59,020 bases of DNA from Flammeovirgaceae bacterium UBA1842 (GTDB lineage: Bacteria; Bacteroidota; Bacteroidia; Cytophagales; Cyclobacteriaceae), in NCBI GenBank assembly GCA_002338655.1, contig DDIU01000038.1, positions 1 to 59,020 of the forward strand, read 5' to 3'. A model generated the notes under the pieces. The model saw only the letters and a list, made by a program, of their open reading frames with translations, was not told the DNA's origin and did no database searches. Shown piece by piece: positions 9,176-18,559 of the stretch; the stretch's first letter is position 1; each line of letters begins with the position of its first letter. The position numbers and the translations under genes are program-made.

Positions 9176-10165
9176 TTATACAACGGTATTTAAATTCTCC
9201 TGTTTATTATATTTATTGCGATATTCGATGGGCGTCAGGCCAGTGATTTTCTTAAATACCGTTCTAAAGGCCTTTGTATCTGTATACCCCACATCAAACA
9301 TCACTTCGTTGATGTTTTTTCTGCTTGATTCAAAGCTACGTTTGGCGGCTTCAATTTTTACACGTTGTACGTATTCTATAACAGTATTATTGGTAGCTTT
9401 TTTAAATCTTCGCTCAAAACTCCTTCGGCCTACAGCTACCAAATCAGCAAGGTTTTCTACTGTTATTTTATCACAGTAGTTTGTTTCAATAAATTCCTGT
9501 GCTTTAATGATGGCAGTATCCCCATGTTCTTTTTGACCTTTGAACATCATAAAAGCCGCCTGACTCTCCCGGTCAATGTCAACCGCGAAGTATTTGGAGG
9601 TCAATATTGCGGTATCCCGATCAGTATATTTTTCTACCAAGTACAATAATAAACTCCAATATGAATTAGCCCCTCCGCTGGAATAAATACCTTTTTCTTC
9701 TGTTATTACGCTGCCATCTACCAACTCTACTTCGGGGAACCTATTCCTGAAATCATTGGCTGCATTCCAGTGGGTAGAACATTTTTTTCCATCCAATAAT
9801 CCTGTTGAGGCCAGTACAAAGGCCCCAATACACAAGGAGGCCAATTCAGCCCCTTTATTATGCTGATCAATTAACCAGGGTATAGTTCTTTCGTTTAATT
9901 GTAGGGCTGTGGCAATATCCCCACTTATGGCAGGTATTAATATCAAATCTGTTTTATCAACCTCTTCGAGCAACTTATCGGTATGTACTGTATATAGGCT
10001 TCCATTGAGTTTTACCTCTTTGGTCAACCCAACCAATTGCACCTCAAACAATGGTGTTTTCCCAGAGGCCATTAAAAATTGATTAACAGCCGAAAACATA
10101 TAATGTGGATCCGCAACAGCTTCAATTACGGCTGTTTCTGGTACTAGTATCGATACACTTTTCAT
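9176..10165 (-). CDS. AraC-family regulator with DJ-1/PfpI-like sensor domain (GlxA-like)
   Basis: A 329-residue cytoplasmic protein. Residues 1-175 form a DJ-1/PfpI-like class I glutamine amidotransferase fold with a Cys112 in SLCIGAF at the nucleophile elbow. Residues about 215-320 form an AraC-type double helix-turn-helix (RRSFERRFKKATNN and DVGYTDTKAFRTVFKK). Family members such as GlxA/FtrA regulate catabolic or stress genes; the DJ-1 domain is thought to sense a small molecule. It is divergent from the VOC/SRPBCC/DoxX operon at 10288, with a 122-base shared control region, so it is the likely regulator of that operon (inference). Confidence 0.88.
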   Translation of the reverse strand: MKSVSILVPETAVIEAVADPHYMFSAVNQFLMASGKTPLFEVQLVGLTKEVKLNGSLYTVHTDKLLEEVDKTDLILIPAISGDIATALQLNERTIPWLIDQHNKGAELASLCIGAFVLASTGLLDGKKCSTHWNAANDFRNRFPEVELVDGSVITEEKGIYSSGGANSYWSLLLYLVEKYTDRDTAILTSKYFAVDIDRESQAAFMMFKGQKEHGDTAIIKAQEFIETNYCDKITVENLADLVAVGRRSFERRFKKATNNTVIEYVQRVKIEAAKRSFESSRKNINEVMFDVGYTDTKAFRTVFKKITGLTPIEYRNKYNKQENLNTVV

Positions 10166-10287
10166 ATTATAAAAATAAGTGCCTTAACTGTCATAATCAA
10201 CCCCTCAAGTTGACGTTTTTACCACTCAATAGTTTTAAAGGGGTTTTGCACCTTTGTATTATCAATTTTCATTAAATTTTAAATATT

Positions 10288-10713
10288 ATGAAAAAAGCTA
10301 TATACCCCTGCTTATGGTTTGATGGTCAGGCTAAAGCCGCAGCGTCTCTTTATTGCTCCATATTTAAAAATTCAAAAATTATTTCAGACTCTCCCTTGGT
10401 GGTCAAGTTTGAAATCAATGGTCAGGAGTTTATGGGTTTGAATGGCGGGCCAACTTTCAAATTCAATGAAGCCGTTTCATTTGTGGTAGAATGCGAATCA
10501 CAGGAAGAAATAGACACCTATTGGGACAAGCTTATTGCCAATGGTGGCCAAGAAAGCCAATGCGGATGGCTCAAAGATAAATATGGGGTTTCATGGCAGA
10601 TCATACCCTCAATCCTGAGTGAGTTAATGCGTGAACCGGAAAAAGCCTCGCGGGTAATGGATAAAATATTGAAGATGAAAAAATTAGATATCGAAACACT
10701 CATAAATGCCTAA
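10288..10713 (+). CDS. PhnB-like VOC family protein
   Basis: A 141-residue protein opening with a YPCLWFDGQAKAAASLYCSIF segment, the hallmark of the PhnB-like (3-demethylubiquinone methyltransferase-like) branch of the vicinal oxygen chelate fold, and containing KDKYGVSWQIIP near residue 98. VOC proteins are metal-dependent lyases, isomerases or binding proteins; substrates for this branch are mostly unknown. First gene of a four-gene operon with spacings of 5-18 bases. Confidence 0.85.
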   Translation: MKKAIYPCLWFDGQAKAAASLYCSIFKNSKIISDSPLVVKFEINGQEFMGLNGGPTFKFNEAVSFVVECESQEEIDTYWDKLIANGGQESQCGWLKDKYGVSWQIIPSILSELMREPEKASRVMDKILKMKKLDIETLINA

Positions 10714-10718
10714 CGACC

Positions 10719-11126
10719 GTGCAAATTCATTCTTACCTCACTTTTAATGGCAATTGCCGTGAAGCCATGACATTCTACAAAAAATGTCTAGATGGAGAAC
10801 TTATGCTTCAAACGATTGGTGAATCACCAATGGCCGAAAAAATGCCTCGGAAGATGAAAAATTGTATTGTACACTCCACCCTTACCAAAGGGGATCTTAT
10901 ACTTATGGCCTCGGATATGGTGGGCGATGCCGGATTAAAAAAAGGCAATGCCATATCGTTGATGCTCAATTGTACCAGTGAAAGTGAAATTTACGATCTA
11001 TATGAAAAATTATCTGAAAATGGTTCACCAACACATCCTATTGAAACTACTTTCTGGAATGCGCTTTTTGGTGATTTAATTGATCAATATGGCAACCAAT
11101 GGCTACTGCACTATCAAAAACATTAA
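10719..11126 (+). CDS. PhnB-like VOC family protein (second copy)
   Basis: A 135-residue protein of the same fold as its upstream neighbour but with diverged sequence: LTFNGNCREAMTFYKKCLDGE at the N terminus and FGDLIDQYGNQWLLHY at the C terminus. Such PhnB proteins lack a proven link to phosphonate metabolism. The start is GTG at 10719, five bases after the preceding stop; no ATG lies nearby in frame at a suitable distance. Tandem divergent VOC genes suggest two related substrates or a heteromeric pair, which is inference. Confidence 0.85.
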   Translation: MQIHSYLTFNGNCREAMTFYKKCLDGELMLQTIGESPMAEKMPRKMKNCIVHSTLTKGDLILMASDMVGDAGLKKGNAISLMLNCTSESEIYDLYEKLSENGSPTHPIETTFWNALFGDLIDQYGNQWLLHYQKH

Positions 11127-11144
11127 CAACTAAAATAAACTGCA

Positions 11145-11573
11145 ATGGAAAAGAAAACAAACAAACCAATTACAATTGAAACTACCGTCCATGCCCCTAT
11201 GGAAATTGTATGGGATTGTTGGAGCAATCCAGACCACATAACTAATTGGGCTTTTGCTTCAGACGATTGGCATGCACCTTATGCCAATAATGACTTAAAA
11301 CTTAACGGGAAATTCAAAACTACCATGGCTGCCAAGGACGGGAGTATGAGTTTTGATTTTGAAGGTGTCTATACTTCAGTAAAAAAACATGAACTGATTG
11401 AATATGATATTGCAGATGGTAGGCACGTAGCTACCCTTTTCTCAAAATTGGGCAGTGACGTTAAAATAGTACAAACCTTCGATCCTGAGTCTTCGAATCC
11501 CCGAGAAATGCAGAAAGAAGGTTGGCAGGCTATCCTTGACAATTTTAAAAAATATGTTGAGACAAAAATCTAA
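11145..11573 (+). CDS. SRPBCC (AHSA1-like) domain protein
   Basis: A 142-residue protein with the START/Bet v1-like pattern: TIETTVHAPMEIVWDCWSN at the start, a WHAPYA segment and a C-terminal helix after EGWQAILDNFKKYV. AHSA1-like SRPBCC proteins bind hydrophobic ligands in a deep pocket. It is the third gene of the operon; VOC plus AHSA1-like genes are frequently neighbours in Bacteroidota and actinobacteria. Confidence 0.85.
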   Translation: MEKKTNKPITIETTVHAPMEIVWDCWSNPDHITNWAFASDDWHAPYANNDLKLNGKFKTTMAAKDGSMSFDFEGVYTSVKKHELIEYDIADGRHVATLFSKLGSDVKIVQTFDPESSNPREMQKEGWQAILDNFKKYVETKI

Positions 11574-11578
11574 CTAAA

Positions 11579-11953
11579 ATGAAAACCACTAAAATAGTAT
11601 TTTGGGTTACAACTGGCTTTATCTTCCTTTTCGAAGGGGTAATGCCAGCCCTAACCGGTCATACCGAAATGGCCATGGAAGGGGTAAGGCATTTAGGTTA
11701 TCCTGAATATTTCGCTACCGCTTTTATTGTATTTAAGGTATTGGGAGCCTTGGCACTGATAATCCCAAAAGTAAGCAGCAGAATAAAGGAATGGGCCTAT
11801 GCTGGATTTGCTTTTGATTTTATCTTCGCCTTTATAAGCCTATGGGCGGTTGACGGATTAAGTACTATGTTGATCTTGCCTCTTTTTGTTCTGGGTATTC
11901 TGGTAGCTTCCTATGTAAGCTACCACAAGCTGAATAAGGTTTTTGCCGACTAA
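11579..11953 (+). CDS. DoxX-like integral membrane protein
   Basis: A 124-residue protein with four predicted transmembrane helices and the DoxX_2 pattern (GVMPALTG, HLGYPEYFATAFIVFKVLGALAL, WAYAGFAFDFIFAF). DoxX-type proteins are four-helix inner-membrane proteins, some forming oxidoreductase complexes, but this branch is uncharacterised. It starts five bases after the SRPBCC gene and is the last gene of the operon. Confidence 0.85.
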   Translation: MKTTKIVFWVTTGFIFLFEGVMPALTGHTEMAMEGVRHLGYPEYFATAFIVFKVLGALALIIPKVSSRIKEWAYAGFAFDFIFAFISLWAVDGLSTMLILPLFVLGILVASYVSYHKLNKVFAD

Positions 11954-11995
11954 ACGGCAACTTACTAAGCACGGGATGAGGAACAGGGTTGAAGT

Positions 11996-13003
11996 TTATA
12001 ACCCCACCATTTGCCCCTTTTCCTGATCCCAAACCTTAAGCTTTAAACAGGCAACCATATCCTTAATATTAAGGCTGGTCGTTTTAGGGGATTGCAACTC
12101 CGGCATCATGTTCATAGCCTCCTTCAGTCGATAAAATGGGATGCGATGATTGATATGATGCACATGGTGATAGCCGATATTTCCTGTAAACCAGTTCAAT
12201 ACCGGGTTCATGATCATAAAACTGGTAGAGTTTACGGCAGCATTGGCATATTCCCATTCTTTGTTTTCTTCGAATGTGGCATCAGGAAAATTATGCTGGG
12301 CATAAAAAAGATAGGCCCCAAATCCATGGGCCAATATAAAAGGGATAAAGAAACTTAGCAGCAAAGCCATAGCCCCCCCATAGTAATAAAGCAAAACGCC
12401 CAAAATAATATGTAAGCCTAAGGCAACAAATGAATCCCAGTGTGTTTTAGGGCTTTTTGCAATGGACATTACATTGAAATCAAAAATGAATAAGGTGATG
12501 TATCCGAAAAATATAGTGAGTGGGTGCCTAGAGGCTAGGTATTTAAAACGTTGCCCCGAACTGAGTTTAGCAAATTTATTTTTGCAAAGTAATGGGTAAG
12601 AGCCTATTCCACTGTTTGACAGTTTTGAGTTGTGCTGATGGTGATGATCGTGAGTTCTTTTCCAAATATTGGTAGGTGCCAACACAAACATGCCGAATAG
12701 GGTCATTATGAATTTGGCCAATTTAGACTTTTGCAAAATGGCCTTGTGCTGGTAATCATGATAAATCACAAAAAACCTCACTATCAACAGTCCGGACAAT
12801 ACACTACAAATAAGTTGAAGTCCAATGTGAAAATTGTAAAATGTTCCGGTTAACGCAGTTGCCAATAAAGCCATAGTCAAGAAGGTCTGAAACCAGCTTT
12901 TGTTTCTGTCCTCCACTGAAAATTTAATACTGGACCGAACCAATGCTTTCCCAGAAAGTAGTTTTGTTGCCTTTAAAGAAACAGGTTCTTTCAAATTGCT
13001 CAT
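11996..13003 (-). CDS. Membrane fatty acid desaturase
   Basis: A 335-residue di-iron desaturase with all three histidine boxes: HDYQH (82-86), HDHHHQH (118-124) and HHVHH (279-283), plus a supporting QHNFP near 236-240. Several hydrophobic stretches place it in the inner membrane. The family introduces double bonds into acyl chains using O2 and an electron donor. It lies 28 bases downstream of an LpxL-like acyltransferase gene on the same strand, so acyl-chain modification of lipids may be coordinated. Confidence 0.87.
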   Translation of the reverse strand: MSNLKEPVSLKATKLLSGKALVRSSIKFSVEDRNKSWFQTFLTMALLATALTGTFYNFHIGLQLICSVLSGLLIVRFFVIYHDYQHKAILQKSKLAKFIMTLFGMFVLAPTNIWKRTHDHHHQHNSKLSNSGIGSYPLLCKNKFAKLSSGQRFKYLASRHPLTIFFGYITLFIFDFNVMSIAKSPKTHWDSFVALGLHIILGVLLYYYGGAMALLLSFFIPFILAHGFGAYLFYAQHNFPDATFEENKEWEYANAAVNSTSFMIMNPVLNWFTGNIGYHHVHHINHRIPFYRLKEAMNMMPELQSPKTTSLNIKDMVACLKLKVWDQEKGQMVGL

Positions 13004-13031
13004 TTTTATTATTTCAAATAGCCAAAAATTA

Positions 13032-13898
13032 TCAACGGGTATACTTCCATCTGCGGTGTGACCATAGCCAGGTTGCAGGCCTTTCTCTTATCCCCTTTTC
13101 CAATGTTCTAAAAAAAGTAGAGGTGATCTCATTATCAACGGTTTCCTTAGGTTTCTCAAAAAGCAAGGTAGGGGTAATTTCATAATATCCCCTTTTTACC
13201 CTGTCTACACTAATGTTCACAATTGGATAATCCAGCATCTTCCCAATTTTTTCTGGCCCGTTAAATACTGCGGTGTCCTGATTTAAAAAATCCATCCAAA
13301 CTGCCGTATTCACTGGCGTGGGCGCCTGATCGGCAATTAGTGCCGTGGCACTGATTGTTGCCTTATTGGCGATCATTGACCTTAAAGTATTTTTTCTGGG
13401 AATTATTTTTGTGTTGAATTTTGTCCTTGAGTTGATAAACATCTTCTCAAACAAAGGATGCGAGAGCGGTTGGTAAACCACATATAATTGATGTTTGCAA
13501 TTAAGGGAAAAACATGGGCCAGCCCACTCCCAATTTCCCAAATGCCCCATCACGATTATAATACTTTTACCTTGATCGTATAGGCCATTAAGCATGTCAA
13601 CATTGTTGATCGTTACCCTGCTTTTAACGTCCTTTTCCGTCCATTGTGTGGTTTTTAAGCTCTCAAGCAACAGATCACATAAGTATTGATAATAAGCCTT
13701 CCCAATCTGCTTGATTTCCTGCGCTGTCTTTTCAGGAAATGAATTCTCAAGGTTTTTGTGTACTACGGCTTTTCGGTAACCTACTAGGTAGTAAATAATT
13801 ATGTATAGAAAGTTTGAGATTCCATAAAGCACCCAAAACGGGCTTTTAGCAACTAAAAAGATGATGGGGAACAGAAGGTAATAAGTTAATGCACGCAT
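13032..13898 (-). CDS. LpxL/HtrB-like lipid acyltransferase
   Basis: A 288-residue membrane-associated acyltransferase of the lysophospholipid/lipid A acyltransferase superfamily. The catalytic motif HLGNWE (H119, E124) is present, as is an N-terminal hydrophobic anchor (1-40) and a C-terminal ERPATWLWSHRRWK segment typical of LpxL/LpxM proteins. It most likely adds a secondary acyl chain to lipid A, though related enzymes make ornithine or other aminolipids. Upstream lies a TTGCAT/ATGCAA inverted repeat at 13974-13988. Confidence 0.85.
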   Translation of the reverse strand: MRALTYYLLFPIIFLVAKSPFWVLYGISNFLYIIIYYLVGYRKAVVHKNLENSFPEKTAQEIKQIGKAYYQYLCDLLLESLKTTQWTEKDVKSRVTINNVDMLNGLYDQGKSIIIVMGHLGNWEWAGPCFSLNCKHQLYVVYQPLSHPLFEKMFINSRTKFNTKIIPRKNTLRSMIANKATISATALIADQAPTPVNTAVWMDFLNQDTAVFNGPEKIGKMLDYPIVNISVDRVKRGYYEITPTLLFEKPKETVDNEITSTFFRTLEKGIRERPATWLWSHRRWKYTR

Positions 13899-14004
13899 AT
13901 TAACTAACTAAATCGGAATTAACCTATTATATCAATTTGCGAAATTACTCAATACCATAGTTTTTACCAAAGATTGCATCTTATGCAACCCTCTTTGAAA
14001 ACAA

Positions 14005-14032
14005 AAAACCCACTGCTTGCACAGTGGGTTTT
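14005..14032 (-). terminator. Rho-independent terminator of mdh
   Basis: AAAACCCACTG (14005-14015) pairs perfectly with CAGTGGGTTTT (14022-14032) around a 6-base loop. Read on the minus strand it ends in a T-run, as expected just after the malate dehydrogenase gene. Confidence 0.9.
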
Positions 14033-14054
14033 CGATGTTTAATTCAATGCTGGA

Positions 14055-14975
14055 TTAAAGTAAGTCGTTAGTTTTTCTTACTGCATCTGCACTTTCCTTT
14101 AATTTCGCCTTTTCGGCCGCGTCCAATTCTATTTCAACAATTTTTTCGATACCATTTTTACCGATAATGGCTGGCACACCAATAGAAATATCCTTTAGTC
14201 CATACTCCCCATCTACAAGACAAGAACATGGGAACATTTTCTTTGTGTCACAAGCAATAGCCTGTACCATAGCAGAAACTGCTGCTCCTGGCGCATACCA
14301 TGCAGAGGTACCTAAGAGCTTAGTGAGCGTTGCACCACCTACTTTAGTCTCTTCCAACACATAGTTCAATTTATCGGCACTTAAAAATTGGGAGACCGGT
14401 ACACTATTTCTAGTTGCCAATCGTGTTAAAGGAATCATACCCGTATCGCTATGTCCGCCAATTACCATTCCATCCACGTCAGACTGTGGGCAATCCAAGG
14501 CTTCAGACAATCTGTATTTAAATCTTGCAGAATCGAGTGCACCACCCATGCCTATAACCCTATTTTTTGGCAATCCAGCAACTTTATGAACCAAGTAAGC
14601 CATTGTATCCATTGGATTGGATACTACGATAATGATCACATTAGGTGAGTGCTTGATCAAATTTTCAGCTACACTCTTTACTATTCCGGCATTGGTAGAG
14701 ATCAGTTCCTCACGGGTCATACCTGGTTTTCTTGGTATTCCAGATGTAATTACAGCCACATCACTGTTGGCGGTTTTTTTATAATCATTGGTAGTACCAG
14801 TTATTTTTGTGTCAAACCCATTCAATGATGCCGTTTGCATTAAGTCCATGGCCTTGCCTTCCGCAAAACCCTCTTTTATATCGATTAGAACTACCTCTGA
14901 GGCAAAATCTTTAATGGCGATATACTCAGCACAGCTTGCCCCTACAGCACCTGCACCTACTACAGTAACTTTCAT
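14055..14975 (-). CDS. mdh: Malate dehydrogenase (LDH-like type)
   Basis: A 306-residue enzyme of the TCA cycle converting malate and oxaloacetate with NAD. The Rossmann glycine motif GAGAVGA is at 7-13 with the NAD-selecting Asp32. Catalytic and substrate residues are visible: Arg82 and Arg88 in PRKPGMTRE, Asn120 in VSNPMD, Asp148/Arg151 in LDSARFK and His175 in GGHSDTG. The Arg at the specificity loop argues for malate over lactate dehydrogenase. Monocistronic, ending at the 14005-14032 hairpin; a TAAATTTG box (15013-15020) lies 38 bases upstream of the ATG. Confidence 0.95.
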   Translation of the reverse strand: MKVTVVGAGAVGASCAEYIAIKDFASEVVLIDIKEGFAEGKAMDLMQTASLNGFDTKITGTTNDYKKTANSDVAVITSGIPRKPGMTREELISTNAGIVKSVAENLIKHSPNVIIIVVSNPMDTMAYLVHKVAGLPKNRVIGMGGALDSARFKYRLSEALDCPQSDVDGMVIGGHSDTGMIPLTRLATRNSVPVSQFLSADKLNYVLEETKVGGATLTKLLGTSAWYAPGAAVSAMVQAIACDTKKMFPCSCLVDGEYGLKDISIGVPAIIGKNGIEKIVEIELDAAEKAKLKESADAVRKTNDLL

Positions 14976-15012
14976 ATTTATAATAATTTAGAATGATTTA
15001 TATTTTGATTGG

Positions 15013-15020
15013 CAAATTTA
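15013..15020 (-). promoter_or_regulatory. Candidate -7 box of mdh
   Basis: Read on the minus strand this is TAAATTTG, a full match to the Bacteroidota -7 consensus TAnnTTTG. No well-spaced TTG -33 element is seen 17-23 bases upstream, so the call is tentative. Confidence 0.4.
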
Positions 15021-15061
15021 TACAATCAACAAGACTTGACTAAAGGTTAAACAATATATTC

Positions 15062-15583
15062 CTACCCTTTCTTGTAGACCTGCTTTAAATTGAAAAAGCC
15101 CATTGATGACCGGTAAGCCTTGAATAAACTGGCATTATAGTCGTTATAAATTTCCGCAAGACTCTCAAGCATCTTCGCCTTTATCTTTACATTATCATCA
15201 AAAATGGAAAAAATATTGCCTTGTGGAATAACATAAAATTCTGCCGTTTCGGAAGTAACAATGGCATTGAAAAGTCGCTTTGAATTTTTCAGCAAACAGC
15301 TCTCACCTAAACTATTCCGTCCACTTAATTTATTCAATGATTCAAAAGAATCATTGACGTCAATATTTATTGAAACTTCACCTGCCTTTAGCAAATACAG
15401 CGCATGACTTGGGTCATTCCTAAAAAAAACCACCTCATTTTTTTCATAATTCCTTACATGCATGTGCGGAATAAACTGAGCTAGTTGTTTGTAGTTCAAT
15501 TCTGAAAACAGCTTGATATTGGTGAGAAACACAAAAATCTCATGCTCCTTGGGTGTAAATGTTTTCTTAAAAGGATTAATCAT
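15062..15583 (-). CDS. Cyclic nucleotide-binding domain protein
   Basis: A 173-residue protein consisting mainly of one cNMP-binding beta-roll (about residues 20-140) with the pattern LFSELNYKQLAQFIPHM, FFRNDPSHALYLLKAGEVSI and GRNSLGESCLL. It has no Crp-type helix-turn-helix, so it is not a classical transcription factor. The phosphate-binding Arg of true cAMP binders (usually RTA) is replaced by KRLFNA, so nucleotide binding is doubtful. It overlaps the end of tilS by eight bases and is probably translated together with it. Confidence 0.75.
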   Translation of the reverse strand: MINPFKKTFTPKEHEIFVFLTNIKLFSELNYKQLAQFIPHMHVRNYEKNEVVFFRNDPSHALYLLKAGEVSINIDVNDSFESLNKLSGRNSLGESCLLKNSKRLFNAIVTSETAEFYVIPQGNIFSIFDDNVKIKAKMLESLAEIYNDYNASLFKAYRSSMGFFNLKQVYKKG

Positions 15584-16889
15584 ATGCCATTATAATATGG
15601 TAAGCATTACGTGTTTCAGAAGTAATTTTAAACCGATCATCCATTCGATGACCTACCACCCAAACGACCTTATTATCAGATAATAAAACGAAAATGCGCT
15701 CTTTCAAGTTTAGAGGAATTTTCTCATCTATCATAAAATCGCTAAGCTTTTTTTTGCCCTTCATCCCCAAAGGTTGAAAGGCATCCCCTGCTTTCCATTT
15801 CCTTAGCTTTAGTGGGAATGTAAGTTTATCGAAGTCAAATTTTACCTCATTTTTGTCAGTGGTTATCGTCAGGTCTTCAATTGCTTTAAAACTTAGGCTG
15901 AAATCACCGGTCTTCAATTCACCTTCCTGCTTTAAGGTATACTCTTTGTAAGCCTTATTTTTAACACCTGAAATAATTACTTGCCCCCTATCTAGGTTTA
16001 ACCTGTAGTCATGGGTTTCCAATACTTTTCCTGAAAGCCCATTCTTAATACTTACCAACAGGCTTTTTACCTGATCGATATTGAAACCAAATGGCTTCAA
16101 AGCCTCCTCCAATACCACCAGTTCAGCCTGTTGAATTTCCTTTGTTTCAATATATATATCTTCCCCTTTTACTATCCACTTAGATTTAAATTGCTCAACA
16201 GCGCGTTGCAGCAACAACTCAAGAGAAAGCATTCGTTCCGATGTAACTTTGAAGGTATCTTCCAAATTCGGGTTGATTTCCTTCATCAAAGGCACAATCT
16301 TATTCCTGATAAAATTGCGACTATATTTTATGGAGGTATTGCTGCTGTCTTCACGCCATTTAATTTTATTCTCTTTAGCATAAAGAGTAATATCCTCCCT
16401 TTTAGCAAAGAGCAATGGCCTGATGATCTGGTCATTGTTAGGTTTTATCCCTCGCAGCCCTGCTATGCCCGTTCCTTTTACAAAATTGAAGATGGCTGTT
16501 TCAATAGAATCATTGGCATGGTGAGCAGTAATAATGGCACTGTAATTGCCTTCTTTCCTTAATTGTTCAAACCAATAATAACGTAATTCCCGAGCCGCCA
16601 TCTGAGTAGAAACACCTTCTTTTTCAGCATATAGTTTAGTGTCAAACCTTTTTACATAAAATTCGCACCCAATGGACTCCGCTATTTTTGCAACAAAATC
16701 TTCATCTTCATCTGATTCCGATCCACGTAATTGGAAATTACAATGGGCGATATCAATATTGAAACCCCCTTTAACCAATAAGTCCGTCACTACAATAGAA
16801 TCCAGCCCTCCACTAACCGCCACCAAAAGACGATCATGGGTGGTAAACAACTTCTGTTCAGAAACAAAGGCTAAAAACTTTTCTAACAT
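15576..16889 (-). CDS. tilS: tRNA(Ile)-lysidine synthase
   Basis: A 437-residue protein with the N-type ATP pyrophosphatase P-loop SGGLDS at 26-31 and the C-terminal TilS domain (LRKWKAGDAFQPLGMKGKK...SDFMIDEKIP near 365-395). TilS ligates lysine to C34 of the CAU-anticodon tRNA-Ile so it reads AUA; it is essential. The gene is divergent from the OstA-like gene and precedes the cNMP-binding gene in a two-gene unit. Length and domain order are normal for the family. Confidence 0.95.
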   Translation of the reverse strand: MLEKFLAFVSEQKLFTTHDRLLVAVSGGLDSIVVTDLLVKGGFNIDIAHCNFQLRGSESDEDEDFVAKIAESIGCEFYVKRFDTKLYAEKEGVSTQMAARELRYYWFEQLRKEGNYSAIITAHHANDSIETAIFNFVKGTGIAGLRGIKPNNDQIIRPLLFAKREDITLYAKENKIKWREDSSNTSIKYSRNFIRNKIVPLMKEINPNLEDTFKVTSERMLSLELLLQRAVEQFKSKWIVKGEDIYIETKEIQQAELVVLEEALKPFGFNIDQVKSLLVSIKNGLSGKVLETHDYRLNLDRGQVIISGVKNKAYKEYTLKQEGELKTGDFSLSFKAIEDLTITTDKNEVKFDFDKLTFPLKLRKWKAGDAFQPLGMKGKKKLSDFMIDEKIPLNLKERIFVLLSDNKVVWVVGHRMDDRFKITSETRNAYHIIMAYD

Positions 16890-16911
16890 GTATGAGCGTT
16901 ACTTTTTTGGT

Positions 16912-16919
16912 TAGTTTTG
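16912..16919 (+). promoter_or_regulatory. Candidate -7 box of the OstA-like gene
   Basis: TAGTTTTG matches the Bacteroidota TAnnTTTG box. It lies 18 bases before the ATG at 16937 and downstream of the alternative ATG at 16892, which favours the 16937 start. A good TTG -33 partner is not evident. Confidence 0.4.
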
Positions 16920-16936
16920 CAATTGCAATTATAGAC

Positions 16937-18559
16937 ATGATAAAATTAATCATAAAATATTCATTACTACTGTGCTTTTCTTTTGTGATCACCACACAAT
17001 CATTGGCACAGAAAAAAGTAAAGCTTCAAAATGCCGATCGGCTGGTAGGTGGTATTGATGCCTCGGGAAAACGATTTGATAGGTTTGTTGGGAATGTGGT
17101 TTTCAAGCAAAATGAAACTATTATTTACTGTGACTCAGCCATTCTTTTCAAAAAAGAAAATTTGGTGAAAGCATTCGGCCACGTAAAAATTATTGAAGGT
17201 GACTCCGTGACAATAACGGCCAAAAGATTGGTCTATAAAGGTGACGACAAAAAAGCCGAACTACGTGAAAACGTGGTGTTCACTAAGTTGAATGGCGCAA
17301 CACTTTATACTGATTTTCTGGATTATGACCGATTAAGGCAACAGGCTAAATACTTCAATGGAGGTAAACTGGTAGACTCTATCAACACACTCACAAGTAA
17401 TAAGGGGTATTATCAGGTCAACACCAATATGGCCTCATTTAAGAAAAAAGTGGTGGGTAAAAATCCCGACTACACCTTAAAATCAGACACCTTGCAGTAT
17501 AGTACCAAAACAAAAGTGGTCTATTTCAGGGACCACACCCAACTAATAGATGTTGAAGGCAATGAGTTCTTCTACGAGGAGGGCGAGTACAACACCAATA
17601 TCAGGAAATCAAATCTTGCGCAAGGTGAAGTAGAGACCGATTCATACATACTTACTGGTGATCAGTTATTGCTCGATGACCTTAAAAAACTTTATCAGGC
17701 CAAAGGCAATGTGGAACTGGTGAGTAAAGAGCAGGAAATTATAATTACCGGTGACAATAGTTCCTATCAAAAAACCAAGGGTATCGCCAAGGTATACGGC
17801 CATGCGCTCATGAAAAAAATCATGGATCTGGATACCTTATTTCTAACTGCTGATACTTTGATGGCCATAGAAAGTAAAGATCCGGCCAAAAAGAGAATTC
17901 TCGCCTATAACAATGTGCGTATTTATAAATCCGATTTACAAGGTCGGGCAGATTCCCTTGCATATGTTACTGCCGATTCCATATTGTTTTTTTATAGAGA
18001 TCCGGTACTCTGGTCAGGGGGCAATCAAATGACGGCCGACTCAATCAATATGACCATTAGTAATGGCACTATTGATAAGTTGAACATGAATCAAAATTCA
18101 TTCGTGGTTTCCTTAGACAGTATTGATAATTACAATCAGATTAAGGGACGCAAAATGGTAGCCCGGTTTAATAAAGGCCGAATAAACAAGGTAAATGTGG
18201 ATGGAAATGGCGAAAGCTTATTTTTTGCCCTCAATGATGAAGAAACCGATTTGGTTGGGATGAATAAAATATTCTGCTCTTCGATGATCATTAATTTCAT
18301 ACTGAACAAACCAGATAATATTTCCTTTTATGTAAAACCTGATGCCTCATTCATTCCCCCCCATGAGCTAAAAGATCCAGAAACCCGGCTTAAGGGCTTT
18401 AATTGGAGGCTAACAGAAAAACCTACAAGGGCTGAAATGAAGCTTTTGGAAATTGAAAAAAAAGAGCAGGACAAGCGCCCTCCAGTTGAAAAAGGACGGA
18501 CTACAAAAGGTCTCACCACCAAACCGAAGAAGCTTTTAACAAAACCAGAAAGCAACTAA
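16937..18559 (+). CDS. OstA/LptA-like outer-membrane biogenesis protein
   Basis: About 540 residues with a signal peptide (start MIKLIIKYSLLLCF, ending SLAQ) followed by a repetitive beta-strand pattern characteristic of the OstA/LptA beta-jellyroll (for example GNVVFKQNETIIYCDSA, GHVKIIEGDSVTITAKRLVY, AKGNVELVSKEQEI). LptA-type proteins carry lipopolysaccharide across the periplasm; this long OstA_2-type version is usual in Bacteroidota. The C-terminal tail is Lys/Pro/Thr rich. I start it at 16937: the upstream ATG at 16892 would add 15 hydrophobic residues before the signal peptide and overlap the probable promoter. Confidence 0.85.
   Translation: MIKLIIKYSLLLCFSFVITTQSLAQKKVKLQNADRLVGGIDASGKRFDRFVGNVVFKQNETIIYCDSAILFKKENLVKAFGHVKIIEGDSVTITAKRLVYKGDDKKAELRENVVFTKLNGATLYTDFLDYDRLRQQAKYFNGGKLVDSINTLTSNKGYYQVNTNMASFKKKVVGKNPDYTLKSDTLQYSTKTKVVYFRDHTQLIDVEGNEFFYEEGEYNTNIRKSNLAQGEVETDSYILTGDQLLLDDLKKLYQAKGNVELVSKEQEIIITGDNSSYQKTKGIAKVYGHALMKKIMDLDTLFLTADTLMAIESKDPAKKRILAYNNVRIYKSDLQGRADSLAYVTADSILFFYRDPVLWSGGNQMTADSINMTISNGTIDKLNMNQNSFVVSLDSIDNYNQIKGRKMVARFNKGRINKVNVDGNGESLFFALNDEETDLVGMNKIFCSSMIINFILNKPDNISFYVKPDASFIPPHELKDPETRLKGFNWRLTEKPTRAEMKLLEIEKKEQDKRPPVEKGRTTKGLTTKPKKLLTKPESN

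Noticed and set aside
16131..16562. 143-residue plus-strand frame inside tilS
   Set aside because: Antisense to the well-supported tilS coding sequence, with biased cysteine/phenylalanine content; a shadow of the real frame.
16892..16936. Earlier ATG for the OstA-like protein
   Set aside because: It would precede a clear signal peptide by 15 hydrophobic residues and lies upstream of a TAnnTTTG box at 16912.
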